DNA of 8,143 nt from an uncultured Polaromonas sp. (lineage in GTDB: Bacteria > Pseudomonadota > Gammaproteobacteria > Burkholderiales > Burkholderiaceae): NCBI GenBank assembly GCA_946479075.1, contig CAMLDT010000158.1, positions 1 through 8,143 of the forward strand, in the 5' to 3' direction. Positions within the stretch are counted from its first letter, which is position 1. Each line of letters starts with the position of its first letter. Below the pieces are notes generated by a model. That model saw only the letters and a list, made by a program, of their open reading frames with translations. It had not been told where the DNA came from and did no database searches. The position numbers and the translations under genes are program-made. Shown here piece by piece: positions 1-5,238 of this stretch.

Positions 1-367
1 CCTGGGCCTGACGGAGGAGGCCGGCACCCTGTCGTCGGCCATGCATCGTGACGATTTTGCCCAACGCGGCCTGTCGGCCAGTGGGCAGACCGTGCTGCCC
101 TTTGATGTCAACGGCGCGGATCTGATCGTTCTGGACGACGTGCTGTACACCGGACGGACCATCCGCGCGGTACTCAATGAGTTGTTTGACTATGGACGCC
201 CGGCCAGTGTCAGGCTGGTGGTCCTGGTGGACAGGGGCGGACGCGAACTGCCCATCCAGGCCGACTTTGCAGCCGCGCGTGTCGCCCTGCCAGCCGCCCA
301 GTCGCTGTCCCTGGCGCGCAGCGACGATGGACTATTCAGTTTTCAGGTGCAAGGAGCGACGCCATGA
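1..367 (+). CDS. pyrR: PyrR bifunctional uracil phosphoribosyltransferase / pyrimidine regulator (3' part)
   Basis: The 5' end lies outside the window; the open frame enters at base 2 and gives 121 residues before the TGA at 365-367. The fragment carries the type I phosphoribosyltransferase PRPP loop (LIVLDDVLYTGRTIRA, fragment residues about 41-56, with the paired Asp and the TGRT turn), followed by the PyrR-typical DYGRPA and LVDRGGRELPIQAD segments. Family members convert uracil and PRPP to UMP, and in many bacteria bind pyr mRNA or otherwise control pyr genes. Its place directly upstream of pyrB is as in Pseudomonas pyrR-pyrBC' clusters. The regulatory mode cannot be judged because the upstream leader is not in the window. 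Identification is firm; an RNA-binding role here is only inferred from the family. Confidence 0.95.
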   Translation, partial: LGLTEEAGTLSSAMHRDDFAQRGLSASGQTVLPFDVNGADLIVLDDVLYTGRTIRAVLNELFDYGRPASVRLVVLVDRGGRELPIQADFAAARVALPAAQSLSLARSDDGLFSFQVQGATP

Positions 368-405
368 ACCCCCAGACCGGCGGCCGGTCTGCTGAAGAGG
401 CTTGA
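364..405 (+). CDS. Possible 13-residue mini-ORF between pyrR and pyrB
   Basis: An ATG at 364 overlaps the pyrR stop as ATGA and opens a 13-codon frame ([13 protein letters not shown]) ending in TGA at 403-405, just before the pyrB ATG at 408. AAGGAG at 351-356 could serve as its ribosome binding site. The geometry would allow ribosomes to pass from pyrR to pyrB by termination-reinitiation. It may equally be chance, since a 13-codon frame is short and the peptide has no recognisable motif. I regard it as a candidate coupling or leader ORF, not an established gene. Confidence 0.25.
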   Translation: MNPQTGGRSAEEA

Positions 406-407
406 AC

Positions 408-1370
408 ATGTTGTACCGACGTAATCCGCAGCTCAACAAAAACGGCGAACTGATTCACCTGTTGTCCATCGAGGGTTTGCCCAGGGCCACGCTGACGCAA
501 ATCCTGGACACCGCGGCCAGCTTCGTCAGCGTCAGTGACCGTGAGGTCAAGAAGGTGCCTCTGCTTCGCGGCAAGAGTGTGTTCAACCTGTTTTTTGAAA
601 ACTCCACGCGCACCCGCACGACCTTCGAGATCGCGGCCACGCGCCTGTCGGCTGACGTGATCAACCTGGATATCGCCCGCTCATCGGCGTCCAAGGGCGA
701 GTCCCTGCTCGACACCATCTCCAACCTGAGCGCGATGGCGGCCGACCTGTTTGTCGTGCGTCACAGCGAGTCGGGTGCGCCTTACCTCATCGCGCAGCAT
801 GTGGCACCGCATGTGCATGTGATCAACGCCGGAGACGGGCGCCATGCGCACCCGACGCAGGGGCTGCTGGACATGTACACCATCCGCCACTACAAGAAAG
901 ACTTCAGCCAGCTGACGGTGGCCATCGTCGGTGATGTCTTGCACTCCCGTGTCGCGCGCTCGGACATCCACGCGCTGACGACGCTGGGCTGCCCGGAGGT
1001 GCGCGTGGTCGGGCCCAAAACCCTGGTGCCTGCGGACATGGCCCAGATGGGTGTGCGTGTCTGCCACACGCTCGAAGAGGGCATCCGGGGCGCCGACGTC
1101 ATCATCATGCTGCGGCTTCAAAACGAACGCATGTCCGGCGCCTTGCTGCCGAGCAGCCAGGAGTTTTTCAAGAGTTTTGGCTTGACGCCTGCCAAGCTGC
1201 AGCTTGCCAAACCCGACGCCATCGTCATGCACCCCGGTCCCATCAACCGGGGCGTCGAGATTGACTCCGCGGTGGTGGATGGTGCGCAGAGCGTGATCCT
1301 GCCGCAGGTCACTTTCGGCATCGCCGTGCGCATGGCGGTGATGGGCATTGTTGCGGGGAACGAAGCATGA
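408..1370 (+). CDS. pyrB: Aspartate carbamoyltransferase catalytic subunit
   Basis: Catalyses carbamoyl phosphate plus aspartate to N-carbamoyl-aspartate, the committed step of de novo pyrimidine synthesis in the cytoplasm. The product is 320 residues, normal for Pseudomonas/Burkholderia-type PyrB. Visible motifs in order: the carbamoyl-phosphate loop [12 protein letters not shown] (residues 63-74, with S66-TRTR), SSASKGES with the mobile-loop Lys at 97, RHSESGAP (118-125), HPTQ (148-151), LRLQNERM (235-242) and HPGPINRG (275-282), all intact. I chose ATG 408 because AGAGG at 396-400 is well spaced from it and the protein then begins [10 protein letters not shown], as I remember for relatives; the upstream TTG at 402 sits too close to that site. 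It follows pyrR by 40 bases and precedes pyrC', so the product is likely assembled with PyrC' into a class A ATCase complex. Confidence 0.98.
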   Translation: MLYRRNPQLNKNGELIHLLSIEGLPRATLTQILDTAASFVSVSDREVKKVPLLRGKSVFNLFFENSTRTRTTFEIAATRLSADVINLDIARSSASKGESLLDTISNLSAMAADLFVVRHSESGAPYLIAQHVAPHVHVINAGDGRHAHPTQGLLDMYTIRHYKKDFSQLTVAIVGDVLHSRVARSDIHALTTLGCPEVRVVGPKTLVPADMAQMGVRVCHTLEEGIRGADVIIMLRLQNERMSGALLPSSQEFFKSFGLTPAKLQLAKPDAIVMHPGPINRGVEIDSAVVDGAQSVILPQVTFGIAVRMAVMGIVAGNEA

Positions 1371-1376
1371 CCATTT

Positions 1377-1423
1377 GCCCCCACGCTCGCCACTGCGCGC
1401 GTTTCGCTGCCGCCCGCAGGGGC
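1377..1423. repeat. GC-rich intergenic repeat, copy A, in the pyrB-pyrC' gap
   Basis: The unit begins GCCCC (1377-1381) and ends with the complementary GGGGC (1419-1423). It contains GCTCGCCACTGCG and CGCTGCC, which match in order with the segment at 7266-7309. A partial second copy of its left part begins at 1461 (GCCCCCAAGCTTGTCA). From memory, Comamonadaceae genomes carry many intergenic units of this look (CCCCCACGCTC...CGCTGCC...GGGG). Function is unknown. The element occupies much of the 130 bases that separate pyrB from pyrC', genes that lie close together or overlap in Pseudomonas. No stop codon interrupts the pyrC' frame across it. Confidence 0.55.
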
Positions 1424-1460
1424 TGTGCCTGCCCGAGGCGACCCTTCGCTGCGCACGGTC

Positions 1461-1488
1461 GCCCCCAAGCTTGTCAGCTTACCCGCGG
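1461..1488. repeat. Partial second copy of the GC-rich intergenic repeat
   Basis: GCCCCCAAGCTTGTCAGCTT (1461-1480) resembles the left end of copy A (GCCCCCACGCTCGCCACTGC, starting 84 bases earlier) and also the GCTCGTCACTT of the copy near 7272. It ends close to the pyrC' ribosome binding site. It may be a degenerate tandem copy or a rearranged end of the same element. Confidence 0.35.
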
Positions 1489-1500
1489 TGGAGACACAAG

Positions 1501-2793
1501 ATGAAGATCCTGATCAAAAACGGCCGGGTGATGGATCCGGCATCCGGCCATGACGCGGTGGGGGATGTCGCCATCGTTGCCGGGCGCATTGTTTCGCTGA
1601 CAGAGGCGCCCGCCGACTTCACGCCCAACAAGACCATCGATGCGTCCGGCTGCATTGTTGCGCCTGGCCTGATCGATTTGTCGGCGCGCCTGCGCGAACC
1701 CGGCCACGAGCATGAAGGCATGCTCGAAAGCGAACTCGCCGCCGCCGTGGCAGGCGGCGTGACCAGCCTGGTGTGTCCTCCGGATACCGATCCGGTGCTG
1801 GACGAACCCGGTCTGGTCGAGATGCTCAAGTTCCGCGCCGAAAAACTCCACCAGTCCCGGGTGTTCCCGCTGGGGGCGCTCACCCGCGGACTCCAGGGAG
1901 AAGCCTTGACCGAAATGGTCGAGCTGACAGAGGCCGGTTGCGTGGGCTTCAGCCAGGCCGATGTGCCGCTGGCCAGCACGCAGGTGCTGCTGCGTGCCTT
2001 GCAATACGCTGCCAGTTTTGGGTACACCGTCTGGCTCCGTCCGCAGGACAGCTGGCTTGGCGGCGGCGTGGCCGCCAGCGGTGCGGTCGCCACGCGGCTG
2101 GGCTTGAGCGGTGTGCCGGTCGCGGCGGAAACCATTGCCCTGCACACCTTGTTTGAACTGATGCGTTCCACCGGCGCGCGCGTGCACATCTGCCGCATCA
2201 GCAGCGCAGCAGGCGTGGCCCTGCTGGCCGGCGCCAAGGCCGAAGGCTTGCCAGTGACCGCGGATGTGAGCATCAACAGCCTGCACCTGACCGATACCGA
2301 CATTGGCTACTTTGACAGCCGCATGCGGTTGAATCCGCCGCTGCGCCAGCAGCGCGACCGTGATGCGCTGCGCCAGGGACTGCTCGACGGAACCATCGAC
2401 GCCCTGGTGTCCGACCATACCCCCGTGGAGGCCGACGCCAAGACCTTGCCTTTTGCCGAGGCCGAGCCCGGCGCGACGGGGCTGGAACTGCTGCTGGGGC
2501 TGGCCTGCAAATGGGGGCAGGACAGCGGCGCGGGCCTTGCGCGCGCGCTGGCGGTGCTGACCAGTGCGCCCAGCCGGGTTCTGGCCGGCTCACCGGCTGC
2601 GCTGCAAGCCAGCGCAGGTCGCCTGGTTCAGGGCGGCGCGGCCGACCTGTGTATCTTTGACGCGCAATCCGAATGGACGGTTCAGCCGGATGCCCTGCGC
2701 AGCCAGGGCAAACACACCCCGTTTTCCGGCTACCAGTTGCCAGCCCGCGTGCGCTGGACGCTGGTGGGCGGACAGATCGCTTACGAGGCCTGA
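1501..2793 (+). CDS. pyrC': PyrC' dihydroorotase-like ATCase subunit, probably catalytically inactive
   Basis: A 430-residue amidohydrolase-fold protein related to type I dihydroorotases. The active family has a zinc-binding HxH in the D-x-HVHLREPG signature; here the segment reads GLIDLSARLREPG (residues 56-68), so both His are replaced (S61, R63). Other usual ligands also look changed: the Asp-rich FSDDG-like site is FSQAD (150-154), the HAED-like site is RPQD (180-183), and HICH is HICR (229-232). Only the late SDHTP Asp (305) remains. This pattern fits Pseudomonas-type PyrC' (also called PyrX), which has no dihydroorotase activity but is needed for ATCase holoenzyme assembly. ATG 1501 was chosen because GGTGGAG (1487-1493) lies seven bases upstream and the MKILIKNGRV start is typical; an upstream TTG at 1348 would overlap pyrB and translate a repeat. 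plsC follows after 5 bases. Confidence 0.93.
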   Translation: MKILIKNGRVMDPASGHDAVGDVAIVAGRIVSLTEAPADFTPNKTIDASGCIVAPGLIDLSARLREPGHEHEGMLESELAAAVAGGVTSLVCPPDTDPVLDEPGLVEMLKFRAEKLHQSRVFPLGALTRGLQGEALTEMVELTEAGCVGFSQADVPLASTQVLLRALQYAASFGYTVWLRPQDSWLGGGVAASGAVATRLGLSGVPVAAETIALHTLFELMRSTGARVHICRISSAAGVALLAGAKAEGLPVTADVSINSLHLTDTDIGYFDSRMRLNPPLRQQRDRDALRQGLLDGTIDALVSDHTPVEADAKTLPFAEAEPGATGLELLLGLACKWGQDSGAGLARALAVLTSAPSRVLAGSPAALQASAGRLVQGGAADLCIFDAQSEWTVQPDALRSQGKHTPFSGYQLPARVRWTLVGGQIAYEA

Positions 2794-2798
2794 CCGGA

Positions 2799-3548
2799 AT
2801 GTCCCGGCTCAGGGCCGTCGGGCGCTTGCTGTGGGCCCTGTGGCACATCGCGGGCGGCATCTGGACCATTGTTTTTCGTTTTCCCCGACTGCCGCAGCCA
2901 GACCGGGAGGCGCGGGTTCAGGCATGGGCTGCGGCCATGCTGCAGGGGGTGGGCATCGAGCTGGTGTTGCATGGCCGTCCGTCCGCGCAGGGGCCGGTAC
3001 TGCTGGTGGCCAATCACCTGTCCTGGCTGGACATCGTGGTGTTGCACGCTTGCCGCTATTGCCGCTTTGTCTCCAAGGCCGATATCAGGCACTGGCCTCT
3101 GGTGGGCACACTGGCGAGCGGTGCGGGCACGCTCTACATCGAGCGCGAGTCGCGCCGCGACGCGCACCGGGTCGTTCATCACATGGTCGAAAGGCTGCGG
3201 CAAGGGGACGTGCTGGCCGTATTTCCTGAAGGCACCACGGGTGACGGCATCACCATGAAACCCTTTCACGCCAATTTGCTGCAGGCTGCCATTTCCGCCG
3301 ACGCGCCGGTCCAGCCACTGGCCCTGCGTTTTGTCGACGCGGACAGCGGGCAGACGAGCTTTGCGCCACGCTACATTGACGACGATTCGATCTTTGTTTC
3401 CATCTGGGAAACCCTGTGTGTCGCGCGCCTGCGCGCCGAGGTGACGGTGGGTGAATGCCAGCATGCCCAGGGGCGTGACCGCCGGGCATGGGCCGCCGAC
3501 CTGCAGGCCCAGATCGCAGACTCTCTGGGGCATCGGCCAGGCGCCTGA
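2799..3548 (+). CDS. plsC: 1-acyl-sn-glycerol-3-phosphate acyltransferase family (PlsC)
   Basis: A 249-residue member of the LPLAT/PlsC acyltransferase family, which adds the second acyl chain to lysophosphatidic acid to make phosphatidic acid at the inner membrane. The N-terminus has a hydrophobic stretch (about residues 9-28) that could be a membrane anchor. The catalytic HX4D motif is NHLSWLD (72-78, H73 and D78), KADI..WPLVG follows at 93-103, and the glycerophosphate-binding motif is FPEGTT (142-147) with Thr instead of the common Arg at the fifth position. VQPLAL (171-176) is the fourth block. ATG 2799 starts 5 bases after the pyrC' stop, with GAGG at 2785-2788, so co-transcription and perhaps translational coupling with pyrC' is likely. 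A related lyso-ornithine-lipid acyltransferase (OlsA) cannot be excluded from sequence alone. Confidence 0.9.
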   Translation: MSRLRAVGRLLWALWHIAGGIWTIVFRFPRLPQPDREARVQAWAAAMLQGVGIELVLHGRPSAQGPVLLVANHLSWLDIVVLHACRYCRFVSKADIRHWPLVGTLASGAGTLYIERESRRDAHRVVHHMVERLRQGDVLAVFPEGTTGDGITMKPFHANLLQAAISADAPVQPLALRFVDADSGQTSFAPRYIDDDSIFVSIWETLCVARLRAEVTVGECQHAQGRDRRAWAADLQAQIADSLGHRPGA

Positions 3549-3659
3549 GCAGAACGCCGCGAACGGGCGAACTTCCCGGATGGAGATCCAGCCGGGCGCC
3601 ATGTCGCCCCGACACATTCACATTCCGCGAGAGGCATGTCTGCGAGCCTTGCTTGCCCT

Positions 3660-3728
3660 GTAGGCACCCACCTACGGTCATCTCTTGTACCTGCCTACCC
3701 CTTGGGGTCAGTGACTTGCCTAAGGTCA
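3660..3728 (+). promoter_or_regulatory. Reiterated CCTA/GGTCA motifs upstream of csbD
   Basis: The 256-base gap between plsC and csbD holds no gene. Within it, CCTACGGTCA (3670-3679), CCTACCCCTTGGGGTCA (3694-3710) and CCTAAGGTCA (3719-3728) repeat a CCTA...GGTCA theme. The middle copy contains the inverted repeat ACCCC-TT-GGGGT (3697-3708), and the first is preceded by GTAGG (3660-3664) complementary to CCTAC (3670-3674). The arrangement suggests binding sites for a regulator of csbD. I could not fix a convincing -35/-10 pair nearby, so the regulatory reading is inference. Confidence 0.4.
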
Positions 3729-3794
3729 AGCTCTCAATTGCATCGCTCACTCACTCAAAGTCTCAATGGCTGGAGCAAGCAATTCCACCAACCC

Positions 3795-3801
3795 AGGAGG
3801 T
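3795..3801 (+). promoter_or_regulatory. Full-consensus Shine-Dalgarno of csbD
   Basis: AGGAGGT is the full anti-16S complement and lies just before ATG 3805. It decides the start: an in-frame ATG at 3766 would place this site inside the coding region and add 13 residues that do not look like CsbD proteins. It implies strong translation of the csbD mRNA when it is made. Confidence 0.8.
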
Positions 3802-3804
3802 CAC

Positions 3805-4026
3805 ATGAACCAGGATCAGATCGAAGGAAACTGGATGCAGTTCAAAGGCAAGGTCAAGGAGCAGTGGGGCAAGCTCACGGACGATGACCTCGACATCATC
3901 GCGGGCAAGCGCGACCAGCTGTTGGGCCGGATTCAGGCGCGCCACGGACTGGCGAAAGATGAAGCTGAAAAGCAGCTTGCTGATTTCCAGGTCCGCAACC
4001 CGACCGGCTTTTTCGAGCGTTATTGA
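3805..4026 (+). CDS. csbD: CsbD family (YjbJ-like) stress protein
   Basis: A 73-residue hydrophilic protein with the CsbD signature: MNQDQIEGNWMQFKGKVKEQ (1-20), then WGKLTDDDLDII (21-32), a GKRDQLLGRIQARHG helix (34-48) and a short tail ending FFERY. The length matches the family (about 60-75 residues). CsbD/YjbJ proteins are abundant general-stress proteins (sigma-B regulated in Bacillus, stationary-phase induced in enterics); their biochemical role is unknown. The gene stands alone after a long regulatory-looking gap and ahead of a gene for a secreted repeat protein. Family assignment is firm; function is not. Confidence 0.93.
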   Translation: MNQDQIEGNWMQFKGKVKEQWGKLTDDDLDIIAGKRDQLLGRIQARHGLAKDEAEKQLADFQVRNPTGFFERY

Positions 4027-4031
4027 GCCGA

Positions 4032-4066
4032 GCGGTGAGGGTTTGTCACAGACAGCCTCTCGCCGC
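4032..4066 (+). terminator. Imperfect hairpin after csbD
   Basis: Three helix segments pair in register: GCGG/CCGC, GAGG/CCTC and TGTC/GACA, closed by an ACA loop, followed by ATTTCCCC. It lies 6 bases after the csbD stop. It could be a weak terminator or an mRNA-stabilising 3' hairpin that lowers readthrough into the next gene. There is no proper U-tract. Confidence 0.35.
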
Positions 4067-4085
4067 ATTTCCCCTCTTCCCATTT

Positions 4086-4102
4086 TTCAAATCATTCAAA
4101 TC
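4086..4102 (+). repeat. Short tandem repeat TTCAAATC before the Cys-repeat protein gene
   Basis: TTCAAATC occurs at 4086-4093 and 4095-4102, a 9-base period, followed by the related TCAAAA. It is in the AT-rich leader just upstream of the AAGGA ribosome binding site (4108-4112). It may be an unstructured translation-enhancing leader or chance. Confidence 0.3.
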
Positions 4103-4119
4103 CTCAAAAGGACATCACC

Positions 4120-4692
4120 ATGAAAACCAAACTCGCCCTGCTCGCTTTCGCCGTCTCGTGTGCCTTCGCTGGCAACGCCATGGCCATGACCAAAGAAGAG
4201 TACAAGGCCCAGAAGGACCGCGTCGAGGCTGACTACAAGGCCGGCAAGGAAAAGTGTTCTTCCTTGAGCGCCAATGCCAAAGACATTTGCCAGGCCGAAG
4301 CCAAAGGTGCAGAAAAAATCGCCAGGGCCGAACTGGAGGCCCAGTACAAGCCCAGCGCCAGCCACGACAAGAAAGTCCGTGACGTCAGGGCGGATGCCGC
4401 TTACGACATCGCCAAGGAAAAGTGTGACGACATGGCCGGCAATGCCAAGGATGTGTGTGTGAAGGACGCCAAGGCCGCCCGCACTTCAGCCAAGGCGGAT
4501 GCCAAGGTCAACAAGGCGGCGGCCGACAGCAACAAGGACAAGTCGGAGAACGTCGCGGAAGCGCGCAAGGACGCCATGTCCGACAAGAACGAAGCCCAGT
4601 ACAAGGCGGCCAAAGAACGTTGCGACACCCTGTCTGGCGCTACCAAGGACAGCTGCCAGAATGACGCCAAAGTCAAATTCGGCATGAAGTGA
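4120..4692 (+). CDS. Secreted Lys/Ala/Asp-rich protein with three Cys-x10-Cys modules, function unknown
   Basis: A 190-residue protein I cannot assign to a named family. Residues 1-22 form a Sec signal peptide (MKTK, hydrophobic core, cleavage likely after GNAMA). The mature part is highly charged and probably helical. Three modules repeat: residues 39-62 (YKAGKEKCSSLSANAKDICQ...), 95-118 (YDIAKEKCDDMAGNAKDVCV...) and 161-184 (YKAAKERCDTLSGATKDSCQ...), each with Y-x6-C-x10-C and a conserved AKD/TKD before the second Cys (Cys 46/57, 102/113, 168/179). The linkers (about 63-94 and 119-160) are Lys/Ala-rich and include EARKDAMSDKNEAQYK. Helical hairpins closed by disulfides in the periplasm are a plausible reading. 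AAGGA (4108-4112) supports ATG 4120. It lies 93 bases after csbD on the same strand and ends at a strong hairpin. Cys14 in the signal region (AVSC) is a poor lipobox, so a lipoprotein is less likely. Confidence 0.88.
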   Translation: MKTKLALLAFAVSCAFAGNAMAMTKEEYKAQKDRVEADYKAGKEKCSSLSANAKDICQAEAKGAEKIARAELEAQYKPSASHDKKVRDVRADAAYDIAKEKCDDMAGNAKDVCVKDAKAARTSAKADAKVNKAAADSNKDKSENVAEARKDAMSDKNEAQYKAAKERCDTLSGATKDSCQNDAKVKFGMK

Positions 4693-4717
4693 TCGCCGTC
4701 CACGGCATCCCAAGTAT

Positions 4718-4744
4718 TTCCGGGTCTGCGCTGCAGACCCGGAA
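4718..4744 (+). terminator. Perfect 12-bp hairpin after the Cys-repeat protein gene
   Basis: TTCCGGGTCTGC (4718-4729) and GCAGACCCGGAA (4733-4744) are exact inverted complements around a 3-base loop, 25 bases after the stop codon. The stem is very stable, but only TGTTTAT follows, so it is an intrinsic terminator with a weak U-tract or a transcript 3'-end stabiliser. Confidence 0.7.
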
Positions 4745-4756
4745 TGTTTATGCATG

Positions 4757-4812
4757 AAAAAGGCCTCTAGCCCTTATGCGGCAAGCGCTTCCAGCTACGG
4801 TTTTTATAGCAA
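4757..4812. repeat. Dispersed intergenic repeat-like segment
   Basis: The segment (starting AAAAAGGCCTCTAGCCCTTA and ending TTTTTATAGCAA) has a perfect palindrome AAGCGCTT at 4783-4790 and a GCTA/TAGC inverted pair (4794-4797 and 4807-4810). It closely resembles a repeat I recall as common between genes of Polaromonas, Rhodoferax and Acidovorax (GCCTCTAGCGCTTAT...AAGCGC...AGCTAT...TTTTATAGC). Only one copy is in this window, so the repeat status rests on memory and a genome-wide search would settle it. Function unknown. Confidence 0.5.
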
Positions 4813-4892
4813 ATGAGGTGCCGCATGGGTGCCACATCGGCGGCGAATCCGGGATGTTGGCTTTTCTTGATGCGAATTTCAGGGCTTCTCCG

Positions 4893-4913
4893 CCAAGCGT
4901 TAGAGGCGCTTGG
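4893..4913. other. Inverted repeat upstream of tusA
   Basis: CCAAGCG (4893-4899) and CGCTTGG (4907-4913) are exact complements around the loop TTAGAGG. No U-tract follows. It lies 60 bases before the tusA start and could be an operator, a leader hairpin, or a relic of a repeat. The rest of the 4693-4972 gap shows no gene. Confidence 0.35.
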
Positions 4914-4921
4914 GGATGTGC

Positions 4922-4952
4922 TGCACAGGTTCTTGCGCGGATTCCTTAAAAT
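4922..4952 (+). promoter_or_regulatory. Weak candidate promoter of tusA
   Basis: TAAAAT at 4947-4952 is a fair -10 hexamer in an AT-rich patch; TGCACA at 4922-4927 is the best upstream partner but has a 19-base spacer and poor consensus. The start site would fall a few bases before the TAAGGA ribosome binding site (4961-4966), leaving a very short leader, so this is tentative. Confidence 0.25.
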
Positions 4953-4972
4953 AAAGGCCTTAAGGACACACC

Positions 4973-5200
4973 ATGCACATCGACAAAGAACTCGACACCC
5001 GCGGCCTCAACTGCCCCCTGCCTATTCTCAAGGCGAAAAAAGCCCTGGCCGAAATGAACAGCGGCCAGTTGTTGCGTGTGGTGTCTACCGATGCGGGCTC
5101 CACCCGCGACTTCATGGCGTTTGCCAAGCAGACCGGCAATGAACTGGTGGATCAGCAGACCGAAGGTGGCGATTTCATCCACGTGCTCAAGCGTCGCTGA
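4973..5200 (+). CDS. tusA: TusA/SirA family sulfurtransferase
   Basis: A 75-residue protein with the whole TusA fold signature: LDTRGLNCPLPILKAKKAL (residues 7-25), with the catalytic Cys14 in the CPxP motif, then LLRVVSTDAGSTRDF (33-47) and FAKQTGNEL (50-58). TusA receives persulfide sulfur from a cysteine desulfurase such as IscS and passes it on for tRNA 2-thiouridine formation, molybdenum cofactor synthesis or other sulfur transfer. The length is that of the family. TAAGGA at 4961-4966 supports ATG 4973. It is a single-gene unit by spacing, converging on galU with a 38-base gap, and no tus partner genes are next to it, so which sulfur pathway it serves cannot be read from context. Confidence 0.93.
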   Translation: MHIDKELDTRGLNCPLPILKAKKALAEMNSGQLLRVVSTDAGSTRDFMAFAKQTGNELVDQQTEGGDFIHVLKRR

Positions 5201-5214
5201 CATCGCCGCCAGCG

Positions 5215-5232
5215 CCGCCGTTGTACCGGCGG
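5215..5232. terminator. Hairpin between convergent tusA and galU
   Basis: CCGCCG (5215-5220) and CGGCGG (5227-5232) pair around a TTGTAC loop in the 38-base gap between the two stop codons. It is symmetrical, so could act on both strands, but no T-run follows on either side. Weak candidate for a shared terminator. Confidence 0.35.
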
Positions 5233-5238
5233 GCTTGC

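Noticed and set aside
681..1232. Minus-strand frame of 183 codons opposite pyrB
   Set aside because: His/Arg/Gln-rich shadow of the pyrB codon pattern with no recognisable motif.
1348..1500. N-terminal extension of pyrC' from TTG 1348
   Set aside because: It would overlap pyrB, translate the GC-rich repeat and ignore the good GGTGGAG site before ATG 1501; the 430-residue product already has a normal start.
1474..2418. Long minus-strand open frame (314 codons) opposite pyrC', and another at 1479-2303
   Set aside because: They lie entirely opposite a well-supported gene, have low-complexity compositions typical of antisense frames in GC-rich DNA, and show no domain or ribosome binding site.
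3716..3744. TTGCCT...TGCATC as a sigma-70 promoter for csbD
   Set aside because: The -10 part is too far from consensus to call; the regulatory motif cluster is reported instead without a promoter.
3250..3750. Minus-strand frame of 166 codons running through the plsC end and the gap
   Set aside because: Half of it is antisense to plsC, the rest crosses the motif-rich gap, and the protein has no family features.
4141..4164. Lipobox at Cys14 of the secreted repeat protein
   Set aside because: The residues before Cys are A-V-S without the usual Leu, the hydrophobic core is too short before it, and a better signal peptidase I site (AMA, residue 22) follows.
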